Below, in pieces: positions 9,436-18,090 of a stretch of DNA of 64,000 bases. The notes beneath the pieces are model-generated. The model did no database searches. It saw only the letters and a list, made by a program, of their open reading frames with translations, and was not told the origin of the DNA. The number at the start of each line of letters is the position of its first letter. Position 1 is the first letter of the stretch. The translations under genes and the position numbers were made by a program. This DNA is from Fibrobacterota bacterium (lineage in GTDB: Bacteria; Fibrobacterota; Fibrobacteria; UBA5070), in the NCBI GenBank assembly GCA_016715065.1, contig JADKBN010000010.1:324997-388996 (forward strand). Direction: 5' to 3'.

Positions 9436-10626
9436 ATGAAAAAGCTCTTAATTCTTGGTGGCTCCTACTCCCAGCTTCCCATGATTCAGCGAGCTTGTGA
9501 GATGGGCTTGTACGTGATTACCTGCGACAACAAGCCTGCCAATCCTGGTCATGCGTTTGCGCACGAGTACCAAAACATCAGTATCGTTGATGATGGTGCT
9601 GTTCTTGAACTTGCAAAGTCCCTTAAAGTGGATGGGATCGCCTGCACCAGCGATCTTGCCTGCCCAACGGTTGCGTTGGTTGGCAATCGCTTGGACCTGC
9701 CAAGTCATCCTTACGAATCTGTTTCGATACTTTGCAATAAGTCCAAATTCAGACAATTTCTTGTGGATAACAACTTCAAGACTCCGAAGGTGAGAAGTTT
9801 TTTTAGGGATGAACTTGAGACCGCTCAGATTTTGGATTTTACGTTTCCAGTGTTGGTGAAGCCCGTAGATTCCTCCGCCAGTCGTGGCGTTTCTTTGATT
9901 GATTCTCCGGACGGATTTAGGGACGCTGCGACGGCCGCACTGTTCTACTCCCGAGCGGAACAAATCCTTGTGGAGGAGTTTGTCCAAGCGGATGGGCCGC
10001 TGATCACAGGGGATGGGTTTTCGCTTGATGGTGAACTCGTTTTTCGGTTTTATTGCAATGACATTCGGGATCCCGCGGCACCACTCTATTCGGTATGCAC
10101 ATCCGCCCCGTTGCAGCATTCGCCAGAGCGGATCAAAAGGATAGACGCCGAGATCCAGAGGGCCTTTCGGCTGATGGGCTTAAAAAATGGCACCTACAAT
10201 TTCGATGTCCGGATTGGATTTGATGGTGAGCCGATCCTCATGGAAATTGCTCCTCGGGCAGGCGGGGGCTGGATCCCTCAATTGGCAAAATTTGCAACGG
10301 GTGTGGATCTGATCGAGGCAACCATCCTAGCTGCGGTTGGGGAGCTATGCCGCCCGATGGAGCTTCTTGATCCAAAGGGATTTTGGGCCGCCTACGACAT
10401 CAATAGCACGGAAGAGGGGACATTTCATCATCTGGAAATCGATCCCGAATTTCAAGCCAGCCACGTCCGAGACATGTTCCTGACCGTTGTTCCCGGCGAT
10501 CACGTTCGATCTTTCACAGGCTTTGAAGGGGTGATCGGCCAGCTCATTCTCGAATTTGGATCGAACCAGGAGATGACGGAGATGATCCGGGAGATACGTA
10601 GATGGGTCAAGGTTGTCGTCCATTAG
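9436..10626 (+). CDS. ATP-grasp domain protein, paralogue 1 of 3
   Basis: A 396-residue protein with a pre-ATP-grasp Rossmann-like start (MKKLLILGGSYSQLPMIQRA) and an ATP-grasp core: FPVLVKPVDSSASRGVSLID (nucleotide-binding lysine and glycine-rich loop), ILVEEFV, and the metal-binding end ILMEIAPRAGGGWIPQL. Such enzymes form an acyl-phosphate from a carboxylate and ATP, then join it to an amine or other nucleophile, as in carbamoyl-phosphate synthase-like and D-Ala-D-Ala ligase-like enzymes. The closest relatives by eye are the two following genes. In this cluster a likely job is amide formation on an amino sugar, or making an activated acyl precursor; substrates are unknown. Confidence 0.85.
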   Translation: MKKLLILGGSYSQLPMIQRACEMGLYVITCDNKPANPGHAFAHEYQNISIVDDGAVLELAKSLKVDGIACTSDLACPTVALVGNRLDLPSHPYESVSILCNKSKFRQFLVDNNFKTPKVRSFFRDELETAQILDFTFPVLVKPVDSSASRGVSLIDSPDGFRDAATAALFYSRAEQILVEEFVQADGPLITGDGFSLDGELVFRFYCNDIRDPAAPLYSVCTSAPLQHSPERIKRIDAEIQRAFRLMGLKNGTYNFDVRIGFDGEPILMEIAPRAGGGWIPQLAKFATGVDLIEATILAAVGELCRPMELLDPKGFWAAYDINSTEEGTFHHLEIDPEFQASHVRDMFLTVVPGDHVRSFTGFEGVIGQLILEFGSNQEMTEMIREIRRWVKVVVH

Positions 10627-10711
10627 CCTGACTTCCCAAACTCAGCCCGTCAAATTTTGCCACAATCCCTCGCACCAAAAGCGACTTGCCGTTTCAGAAA
10701 GACCCCCGGTG

Positions 10712-11950
10712 ATGAAAAAAATCCTGATCCTTGGAGCATCGCATCCACAACTCCCTCTGATCCTTTCTGCAAAGCGTTTGGGCTTGCATGTCATCACGTG
10801 CGACAATATCCCATCCAGTCCAGGGCATGCGATTGCCAGCGAAAGCCATAACGTCAGCACGCTGGATAGACAAGGTGTGCTCGATCTCGCTCGACGCTGC
10901 AAGGTGGATGGCGTCCTTTGCGCAGGCGACATGGCAGCTCCGATTGTAGCCTGGGTTTGCGAACAATTGGGGCTGCCGACACACCCATCGGATTCTGTGG
11001 AAATTCTTTGCAACAAGGATCGGTTCCGAAATTTTCTATCCGAAAATGGGTTTCGGACTCCGAAAGCTGTTGGTTTCCACGAAAGTGAAATTTCCTCTAT
11101 CCATCTGCAAGAATTCAAATATCCGGTGATTGTGAAACCTGTCGACTCTTCCGCCAGTCGAGGGGTGTCGCAGGTGGATCTTCCAGCCGGCCTGGAAACC
11201 GCCACGAGGAATGCCCTTCGTCATTCCAGGCTGAAAAAAATCATCGTTGAGGAGTTTATTGAGCCATCTGGAGTAGCCATTTCTGGGGATGGTTTTTCGA
11301 TCGATGGGAGATTGGTGTATCGGTTGTATTGCAATGATCTACGGGATCCCGTCGCGCCGTTCTACTCGGCATTTGTTTCGGTTCCTTGCCTCCACACGGA
11401 GGAGATTCAATCGAATATTGACAAGGAGATTCAACGCGCATTTGAGCTTCTCAAACTGAAAAGCGGCACGTACAATTTTGATGTACGCGTCCAGTCCGAT
11501 GGCTTGCCGGTTCTCATGGAAATCGCCCCAAGAGCTGGTGGCTGCTCCATTCCCCATCTTGCGAAACTCTCCACGGGAGTGGACTTGACCGAAGCATCTA
11601 TCCTTGCCGCAATTGGTCAGGAGTGCAAAATGGTTGGGCCCGCTTCTGGGAAGCGGTTCTTGGCATCTTACCAGATCAGTAGCTTGGTGCAAGGAGTGTT
11701 TAGAGCACTTGAGATCGATCCAGAATTTTTGGAAAAACATGTGCGCGAAATCAAAATTTGCGTGCAGCCCGGAGAGGCGATTTTAGGTTACACGGGAGTG
11801 GAGGGGGTTATTGGAGAACTCATTCTCGAATTCGATTCTGGCGAGCAACAAATGGATACCTTCGCGAACATTCGCAAATTCGTCCAAGTGAAAACAGAAG
11901 AAAGCCGAGGTTGTGGTGCCGAACGCACTCCAATTGTCATCTCCTCCTGA
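10712..11950 (+). CDS. ATP-grasp domain protein, paralogue 2 of 3
   Basis: A 412-residue paralogue of the preceding gene, with the same opening (MKKILILGASHPQLPLILSA), the VITCDNIP segment, ILCNKDRFRNFL, the lysine/glycine loop YPVIVKPVDSSASRGVSQVD and the metal motif VLMEIAPRAGGCSIPHL. The start at 10712 aligns with its neighbours; an in-frame GTG lies just before it (10709), and the frame also extends back to overlap paralogue 1, without conserved content. All three copies keep the ATP- and metal-binding motifs, so they are probably all active rather than decaying duplicates. Differences in the central domain suggest different substrates. The gap of about 85 bases to paralogue 1 holds no terminator that I can see. 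Confidence 0.85.
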   Translation: MKKILILGASHPQLPLILSAKRLGLHVITCDNIPSSPGHAIASESHNVSTLDRQGVLDLARRCKVDGVLCAGDMAAPIVAWVCEQLGLPTHPSDSVEILCNKDRFRNFLSENGFRTPKAVGFHESEISSIHLQEFKYPVIVKPVDSSASRGVSQVDLPAGLETATRNALRHSRLKKIIVEEFIEPSGVAISGDGFSIDGRLVYRLYCNDLRDPVAPFYSAFVSVPCLHTEEIQSNIDKEIQRAFELLKLKSGTYNFDVRVQSDGLPVLMEIAPRAGGCSIPHLAKLSTGVDLTEASILAAIGQECKMVGPASGKRFLASYQISSLVQGVFRALEIDPEFLEKHVREIKICVQPGEAILGYTGVEGVIGELILEFDSGEQQMDTFANIRKFVQVKTEESRGCGAERTPIVISS

Positions 11951-12134
11951 CAAATCGCGAAGCTCACTTGGTCGGGCCCTGCCCCTTGCCTGAAGGGAGG
12001 GACGGGTCGGTTGGGCCTTCATTTGGTAGGCAATTGTTCGGAAAATTTCCTTTCTAAGGCTTACTTTTCAGTGCATACCCCTGTAGGGCGACTAGACAGA
12101 TTCTGGCATGCATGTTTCGGAGAAATCACACGTC

Positions 12135-13331
12135 ATGAAAAAAGCACTTCTGCTCGGCGGCTCCTTTTTCCAGGTTCCTTCCGTACAGCGCGCTCGGGAA
12201 CTCGGGTACTACGTGATCACGTGCGACAACGTGCCGACCAACCCAGGCCATGCCTTCGCCCACGAATACCACAACGTCTCCACCACCGACAAAGAGGGAG
12301 TATTGGAGCTCGCCCGCCGGCTCAAGGTGGATGGAGTGGTTTGTTATGCCTCTGACCCAGCCGCTCCAACTGCGGCTTACGTCTGCGAGCGGATGGGCTT
12401 CCCGACTCACCCCTACGACTCCGTGGAGATCCTCTGCAACAAGGATCGCTTCCGCAAATTTCTGACGGACAACGACTTTTTCACGCCGAAGGCGATCGGT
12501 TACGCGGCTTCCGAACAAGGAGAGGTGAACCTCTCCCAATTCTCCCTGCCAGTGATCGTGAAGCCGGTGGATTCGTCGGGCTCGAAAGGGGTGACCAAGG
12601 TGGTTGCCCCTGAGCTTTTGCCGGAGGCGATCCAGTACGCGCTTTCATTCTCTCGTTGCAAGCGTTTTGTGGTGGAGGAGTTCATCGAGCCCGTGGGTTA
12701 TCTGATGAGCGGCGACGGATTTTCTTGGAACGGGAAACTTGTTTTCAGGCTCTTCAACAACGACCATCGCCGGGCAGCCCCGCACAATCCCTACATCACC
12801 ATTGCCCTCTCGACTCCATTCCAGCATTCGACTGCCGTGCAAGACAAGATGCATTCCGAGTTGCAGCGAGCCTTTGACCTGCTCGGGCTCCAACATGGCA
12901 CGTACAATTTCGATATTCGGGTCTGCCAAAATGGCGAACCCATGATCATGGAGATCGGCCCTCGGTCTGGAGGGAACTGCATTCCGGAACTCTCGCAGTT
13001 GGCCACGGGCATCGACATGATCAAACTCGCCATCCAAGCGGCGATGGGGGAAGACTGCGGCCATGTCCGCATGGTGGAGCCAACCGGCTTTTGGAGTTCG
13101 TACGTCTTGCACAGCAACGAGACCGGCATCCTCAAAGCGATCGAGATCGATCCTGAATTTCGCCAAAAACACCTCGTGTCCATGGAGCTGATGATTCAGC
13201 CTGGATCTCCGGTCAAGGCTTTCCAGAATTCCAGCGAAACCGTAGGCATCCTACTTTTACGCTTTGAGTCAGAGACCCAGATGTTGGAGATGCTGAAAAA
13301 TCTTGATCAGTGGGTGCGGGTTTCCTTGTAA
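12135..13331 (+). CDS. ATP-grasp domain protein, paralogue 3 of 3
   Basis: A 398-residue third copy. It shares MKKALLLGGSFFQVPSVQRA, YVITCDNVPTNPGHAFAHEY (very close to paralogue 1), ILCNKDRFRKFL (very close to paralogue 2), the binding loop LPVIVKPVDSSGSKGVTKVV and the metal motif MIMEIGPRSGGNCIPEL. In the metal motif Gly replaces Ala of the other two copies. ATG at 12135 matches the family start; the frame extends nine codons upstream without conserved content. The codon use looks more GC-rich than in paralogues 1 and 2, which hints that the copies did not all arise by recent duplication in place. A carboxylate-amine ligase role in sugar or cofactor modification is inferred. Confidence 0.85.
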   Translation: MKKALLLGGSFFQVPSVQRARELGYYVITCDNVPTNPGHAFAHEYHNVSTTDKEGVLELARRLKVDGVVCYASDPAAPTAAYVCERMGFPTHPYDSVEILCNKDRFRKFLTDNDFFTPKAIGYAASEQGEVNLSQFSLPVIVKPVDSSGSKGVTKVVAPELLPEAIQYALSFSRCKRFVVEEFIEPVGYLMSGDGFSWNGKLVFRLFNNDHRRAAPHNPYITIALSTPFQHSTAVQDKMHSELQRAFDLLGLQHGTYNFDIRVCQNGEPMIMEIGPRSGGNCIPELSQLATGIDMIKLAIQAAMGEDCGHVRMVEPTGFWSSYVLHSNETGILKAIEIDPEFRQKHLVSMELMIQPGSPVKAFQNSSETVGILLLRFESETQMLEMLKNLDQWVRVSL

Positions 13332-13405
13332 AACATCGTTGGTTATCCATACTTCAATTGGTGATTCTTTGAAATGCTAAACAAAAAAGTCAACACAGTA
13401 TCACA

Positions 13406-13870
13406 TTGTTAATCCAGCAAATTCATCGTTTAGACGAGATCAAAATCATACTCGCGCAGTATTCTGAATGCTTTCCTGAATTGTCTCGTATTATATCCTC
13501 CCTAGACGAATATGCGAACAAACTTGCTGATCATGCAATTGTTGAGGTCGCGATCAATGACAAAGGGGAAACCCTGGGGTTTATTGCCTACTACGCGAAT
13601 GATTTTGTTCAACTAAACGCCTATATTGCCCTGATCGCTGTTCTTCCTGAGTACCGAACCATGAATATCGGAAGGGAGTTGTTGGGAAGTTGTGTGAAAA
13701 CTTCCTTGCTGAAGGGGATGAAATCCATAGGTCTTGATTGTTTCAAAGACAACCAGCGAGCAACTGCGTTTTATTCGAATTTTGGATTTTCTGTAAAATC
13801 ATCAGATTCAGAAGCCATGTTCCATTTTGAATATCAAATACCTCCATTCCAAAATATCCGTGAGCCTTGA
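13406..13870 (+). CDS. GNAT-family N-acetyltransferase
   Basis: A 154-residue protein with the acetyl-CoA-binding motif A in IAVLPEYRTMNIGRELL (R/Q-x-x-G-x-G/A form, here RTMNIGR) and motif B in KDNQRATAFYSNFGF. This is the standard GNAT layout and length. The enzyme would transfer an acetyl group from acetyl-CoA to an amine. Beside PLP sugar enzymes it may N-acetylate an amino sugar, a common last step before glycosyl transfer. The start appears to be TTG at 13406: no ATG or GTG lies in frame before the conserved region, and the ATG a little upstream is in a frame that stops quickly. The gene is more AT-rich than its neighbours. Confidence 0.8.
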   Translation: MLIQQIHRLDEIKIILAQYSECFPELSRIISSLDEYANKLADHAIVEVAINDKGETLGFIAYYANDFVQLNAYIALIAVLPEYRTMNIGRELLGSCVKTSLLKGMKSIGLDCFKDNQRATAFYSNFGFSVKSSDSEAMFHFEYQIPPFQNIREP

Positions 13871-14088
13871 AGGGGGCGGATTCGCGCCAGGATTTTGTCA
13901 AAAATTGGCCGGTTGTGGAATGACTGGCTTCTTGCCCCAAAAAGGGATACATTGAGGAACACCCTAACCCGCTGGAAGCGCTTTGTGGGATGACATTTTT
14001 TGTTGAGTTGTGCTCAAGGAACGATTTCTTCGGCCAGGAATATTTCTAATCTTGGCGCTCCCTTCGCCATTTGCTGGAGTGAAAACGC

Positions 14089-15420
14089 ATGAAAACAACC
14101 TATTCTGACATCAAACTCGGCTCGGAAGAGACTCTTGGCGCCATGCTGGCTGGCCTGAAGGGCAAGGAAGGTTTTTTCCCCTACCTGCACAACGACATGT
14201 CAAAATTTGTCCCGGGGGCGTCCTGGGTCTACTACTCGGGTCCGTACTGGGGAACGGAGGAGATCGGTGCGGCGGTCGGTTCGCTTCTGCAGGGGACGTG
14301 GCTCTCGGCGGGTGAATCCGTACGCGAATTCGAAACCGCCTTCTCCAGGAAGATTCGAGAAAAGCATGCCCTGATGGTCAATTCCGGATCGTCGGCGAAC
14401 CTTGTGTTGATTTCTGCTTTGAAGCGCCGTTTTGGCTGGGCAGACGGCGACGAGATCATCGTGTCTGTGGTGGGATTTCCAACAACCGTCACTCCCGTGA
14501 TCCAAAACGGTCTTGTGCCCGTATGGACGGACATCGAGATGAACTCCCTGAACTTCGACCTGGAACAGGTGGAAGCCAAAATCACACCAAAAACCAGAGC
14601 CGTCCTGCTTTCGCCGGTGTTGGCCAACCCGCCGGACATGGACCGGTTGATCGCTCTTTGCAAAGACAAGAACATCCACCTCGTGCTGGATGATTGCGAC
14701 AGCCTTGGATCCACTTGGCGAGGCAAATTCTTGAACGAGTATGCCGTTGCCAGCTCCAATAGTTTTTATTCCTCCCACCACCTCTGTACGGGTGAAGGAG
14801 GAATGGTCGTCTCCAATGACGAAGATTTGATGAAGATCGCCCGATCCCTTGCGTGGTGGGGGCGTGATTGTGTCTGTGTCGGGAAAGGCAATCTGCTCCA
14901 AGCCGGCTGTTGCGGGAAGCGTTTTGATCGATGGCTCCCTGAATACGACCAGGTCGTTGACCACAGGTACATTTTCAGTGAAATAGGCTACAATCTCAAG
15001 CCGCTGGACCTGCAAGGGGCGATCGGAGTGGTCCAAATGACCAAGTTCGATGAAATCCATCGCCGTCGTCGCCTGGCCAAGGAGCGGATCGGAGCCAGTT
15101 TCGAGAAGCTTCTTCCCGTGCGTGTTCCGGGTGAGCATCCCCTTGCTGAAACCTCCTGGTTTGGTGTTCCAGTGGTCTGCTCCACGCCCCAACAAAAGCG
15201 TGCGCTTGTGGCGCATCTGGAAGCCCACAAGATCCAGACTCGCAATTACTTCTCCGGAAACATCCTGCTTCATCCCGCTTTCACAAATTTTGGAGATTGG
15301 CGGGAATTTCCAAACGCGAGCAAGGTGCTCGACTTGGTGTTTTTTGTGGGCTGTGCTCCACATTACACGGAATCGGTCTTCGAATATTTCGACGAGGTCC
15401 TAGCCAAATTCGCAGAATGA
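14089..15420 (+). CDS. RfbH/DdhC-like PLP and iron-sulfur sugar 3-dehydrase (DegT/DnrJ family)
   Basis: A 443-residue DegT/DnrJ/EryC1-fold enzyme. The residue that is the PLP lysine in aminotransferases is His230 here (SFYSSHHLCTGEGG), as in the CDP-4-keto-6-deoxyglucose 3-dehydrase E1 and GDP-sugar dehydratase ColD. It also has Cys203 (DDCDSLGS), Cys261 and Cys263 (RDCVC), with Cys274/Cys275 nearby. The spacing Cys203-X57-Cys-X1-Cys equals the first part of the [2Fe-2S] signature of E1. It therefore probably removes the C3 hydroxyl of a nucleotide 4-keto-6-deoxy sugar to give a 3,6-dideoxyhexose precursor. The last spacing is longer (X10) than in E1. No partner reductase (DdhD-like) is seen in the window. 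Confidence 0.85.
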   Translation: MKTTYSDIKLGSEETLGAMLAGLKGKEGFFPYLHNDMSKFVPGASWVYYSGPYWGTEEIGAAVGSLLQGTWLSAGESVREFETAFSRKIREKHALMVNSGSSANLVLISALKRRFGWADGDEIIVSVVGFPTTVTPVIQNGLVPVWTDIEMNSLNFDLEQVEAKITPKTRAVLLSPVLANPPDMDRLIALCKDKNIHLVLDDCDSLGSTWRGKFLNEYAVASSNSFYSSHHLCTGEGGMVVSNDEDLMKIARSLAWWGRDCVCVGKGNLLQAGCCGKRFDRWLPEYDQVVDHRYIFSEIGYNLKPLDLQGAIGVVQMTKFDEIHRRRRLAKERIGASFEKLLPVRVPGEHPLAETSWFGVPVVCSTPQQKRALVAHLEAHKIQTRNYFSGNILLHPAFTNFGDWREFPNASKVLDLVFFVGCAPHYTESVFEYFDEVLAKFAE

Positions 15421-15435
15421 CCGTTTCGTAGGAAC

Positions 15436-15464
15436 CTCCATCCGCTCACTCAGAGCGGATGGAG
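15436..15464. terminator. Bidirectional hairpin terminator between convergent sugar genes
   Basis: CTCCATCCGCT and AGCGGATGGAG form a perfect 11-bp stem with a 7-base loop in the 52-base gap between two convergent genes. There is no clear T-run on either side, so termination may depend on the stem alone or on Rho. Position and perfect pairing make a shared terminator the simplest reading. Confidence 0.6.
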
Positions 15465-15472
15465 AGTGGGCT

Positions 15473-16573
15473 TCAGGAGCGCTTCAGAAGCCGACAAATT
15501 CTTCCCACATCTTCGATGGTGAGGGCTGGATAGATGGGCAGGCACAGCACGGATTGGGCGGCGCGATGGGCCACCGGAAGATTCGCGGGTGTTGCCGAGG
15601 GTAGTCCGCGGTAGACGGGGAACTCGCTGATCAAGGGATAGAAATAGCGGCGCGTGTAGATTCCCTGTTCCTTCAGAAGGTCGTAGACCTGATCGCGACT
15701 GCGTCCATAGGCGGCTTCATCGATGGTGATGGGGAAATACCCGTAGTTGTGGTCCACGTTCAATGGGATGTCCATGACGTGCAGGCCAGGAATCCCCGTG
15801 AGCTGTTCTCGGTACGTGCGGTCGACGACACTGCGCAGGCGGATGTTTTCATCCACGTGTTTGAGTTGCAGCAGCCCATAGGCCGATTGGATCTCGTTGA
15901 GTTTGGCGTTGATGCCGGGAGCGACCACAGTCACTTCGTCGGCAAACCCGAAATTCTTCAAGTAATCGATCCGCACCTTCGTCTTGAGATCCGGACTGAC
16001 AATGGCTCCTCCCTCGATCGTGGTGAAGACCTTGGTGGAATGGAAGCTCAGGACGGAAAGATCTCCCTGTCTCAGAACAGAAACATCGTTTTGTTTGATC
16101 CCGAATGCATGGGCGGCATCGTAGATGACCTTGAGCCCGTATGTATCTGCGATTTGCTGGATTCTGTCGTTGGCGCAGGGGTTGCCGTAGACATGGACCG
16201 GAAGGATCGCGCTGGTCTGCGGCGTGATCGCGGCTTCAATCCTATCCGGGTCGAGATTGAATGTTTTGGGGTCGATGTCCACAAAGACTGGCTTGATGTT
16301 GTTCCACCAGAGAGCGTGTGTGGTGGCGACGAAGCTGAAGGGTGTGGTGATCACCTCGCCACCGATGTGCAGAGCCTGCAAAGCAGTCAGGAGAGCAAGA
16401 GTGCCATTGGAAAACAAGGAGATGTGGTCCACCCCGAGATAGGTGCACAGCTTTTCTTCCAGCTCCTGATGGAACGGCCCCTGGTTGGTCAGCCATTTGC
16501 TCTCCCAAATCTGCTCCAGGTAAGCCGTGAATTCTTCCAGAGGAGGCATGTTCGGCTGGGTGACGTAGATCAT
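15473..16573 (-). CDS. DegT/DnrJ/EryC1/StrS-family sugar aminotransferase
   Basis: A 366-residue PLP enzyme. It has the expected start (MIYVTQPNMPPLEEFTAYLE), the PLP-phosphate region FSNGTLALLTAL, the DAAHAFG motif and the Schiff-base lysine Lys181 in SFHSTKVFTTIEGG. Lysine retention marks it as an aminotransferase, unlike the His-bearing relative at 14089. Such enzymes transfer an amino group from glutamate to a keto-sugar nucleotide, giving 3- or 4-amino deoxysugars (families VioA, FdtB, WecE). The exact product cannot be fixed. The ATG overlaps the flippase stop by 4 bases (ATGA), so the two are translationally coupled. The GNAT gene upstream could acetylate its product. Confidence 0.9.
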   Translation of the reverse strand: MIYVTQPNMPPLEEFTAYLEQIWESKWLTNQGPFHQELEEKLCTYLGVDHISLFSNGTLALLTALQALHIGGEVITTPFSFVATTHALWWNNIKPVFVDIDPKTFNLDPDRIEAAITPQTSAILPVHVYGNPCANDRIQQIADTYGLKVIYDAAHAFGIKQNDVSVLRQGDLSVLSFHSTKVFTTIEGGAIVSPDLKTKVRIDYLKNFGFADEVTVVAPGINAKLNEIQSAYGLLQLKHVDENIRLRSVVDRTYREQLTGIPGLHVMDIPLNVDHNYGYFPITIDEAAYGRSRDQVYDLLKEQGIYTRRYFYPLISEFPVYRGLPSATPANLPVAHRAAQSVLCLPIYPALTIEDVGRICRLLKRS

Positions 16574-18018
16574 GGAGTGGTTCCCCGTGCGCGCATTTTG
16601 GTTAAGAGAATGGATTTCATCTCAAGGTACGCCTCGAGCTTGAAGAGTTCGGAAAGACCCACCACAACGGTAACCCCGCCGGCGACCTGTAAAAGCAACA
16701 GCAGTTGCGCCCCGAACGGGGCGAGTCCGATCAACCAAACAAGTCCAGCCATCGTCGAAACAACCAGGATGTTTGGGGCGAGATCGCGCAGTTGCTCGGA
16801 CACCGGGTAATCCACGAATTTCCCGGAATAGAAGCTGTTGACGAAATAGGCGACCACCGAAGCACCCACCATGCCCCAGAGCATGGCATGGATCCCGAAA
16901 AAAATTCCTGCCAGGATCACCGGCAGAGCGATCAACTTCTTGATGATTTCCAGCCGGAGGAACAATCCAGAAAAGCCGCGGACCCAGATGATTTCCAGGT
17001 TGAGCGCGTGCAAGGGGTAAAGGATCGTGGCAAGGCACAGCAACTGCAGAAACGGAACGACCTCGGCCCATTTCGGTCCCAGCAAGACGGCGACGAGGCT
17101 TTCTGCACAGGCGGCCATCCCCGCCATGAGGGCGAAAACGACAAGGGTGATGATTTTGATGAGCCTGCTGTAGGCGTACTTCAATTTTTCTTGTGGCATT
17201 TGTGCCAACAGCGGAGCCGAGACCCGTTGGACGATGCTTGTGAACCCGGCGGAGGGGATTTCCGAGAATTGACTGGCTCTCTGGTAGAATCCCAGATCTT
17301 CGATCCGGAAGAACTTGCCGATGACAACCTTGTAGAGCTCGTCGTATCCTCGGTCGATCAATCCGGAAAGGAGCATTTTGTAGCCGAACGCGAACATTTC
17401 CCGGAATGCCTTGACATCGAAGACCCACAGCAGACGGAAATTGCCGAAGATCCAATACAGGACCGTGTTGATCGCGCTTTCCACCACCATCCGGATCACA
17501 AGGCTCCAGATTCCATGCCCGGTCCAAGCCAGATAGAGCCCCAGCGCGCTGGAAAGGACCGTGGAGGTCAGGGTGATGAACGCCTGTGTCTTGAAGTCGA
17601 TCAGTTTCGCGAATTGGATCCGCTGCACGAGCGAGAGTGCGTTGATGATCAGGACGATTCCATAGACCCGTACCAGTCCGACGATCTCGGATACTTCGAA
17701 GAAGGATGCGATCAGGGGGGCGGAAACGAAGAAAATGCCGTAAAGTGTCACACCCATCGCGAGGTTGAAAAAGAAGATCGTGCTGAATTCTTCTTGCTTG
17801 CAGTCCTGCCTGACCACGAGGGATTGCGAGAATCCGCTGTCCAGGAAGATGTGCGAAAAGGTCACGAACACCGTGACCATTCCCAAGACTCCGTATTCGT
17901 GGGGGGAAAGCAGGCGAGCCATCACGATGCCCACCAGGAACTGGAGGAACTTGTTCCCGATGTTGTCGATGAAGCTCCAGGAGACCCCTCGGATCGCTTT
18001 CTCGCGGTGCGAACTCAT
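16570..18018 (-). CDS. Wzx/WzxC-type lipopolysaccharide or exopolysaccharide flippase
   Basis: A 482-residue polytopic membrane protein of the MOP/PST superfamily. The N-terminus KAIRGVSWSFIDNIGNKFLQ followed by VGIVMARLLSPHEYGVLGMV is characteristic of WzxC/TuaB-like flippases, and about a dozen hydrophobic helices follow. It would move undecaprenyl-linked repeat units across the inner membrane for the polymerase. The start at 18018 places the conserved motif at the N-terminus; an upstream in-frame ATG at 18054 is possible. It is coupled by a 4-base overlap to the aminotransferase. Confidence 0.9.
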   Translation of the reverse strand: MSSHREKAIRGVSWSFIDNIGNKFLQFLVGIVMARLLSPHEYGVLGMVTVFVTFSHIFLDSGFSQSLVVRQDCKQEEFSTIFFFNLAMGVTLYGIFFVSAPLIASFFEVSEIVGLVRVYGIVLIINALSLVQRIQFAKLIDFKTQAFITLTSTVLSSALGLYLAWTGHGIWSLVIRMVVESAINTVLYWIFGNFRLLWVFDVKAFREMFAFGYKMLLSGLIDRGYDELYKVVIGKFFRIEDLGFYQRASQFSEIPSAGFTSIVQRVSAPLLAQMPQEKLKYAYSRLIKIITLVVFALMAGMAACAESLVAVLLGPKWAEVVPFLQLLCLATILYPLHALNLEIIWVRGFSGLFLRLEIIKKLIALPVILAGIFFGIHAMLWGMVGASVVAYFVNSFYSGKFVDYPVSEQLRDLAPNILVVSTMAGLVWLIGLAPFGAQLLLLLQVAGGVTVVVGLSELFKLEAYLEMKSILLTKMRARGTTP

Positions 18019-18090
18019 TGGATGTTTACTCCGATTGGCCAAAACAGCGGGCATTCCCGCGCCGTCGCGAAACCGGCTTTGTGTCGCAAG

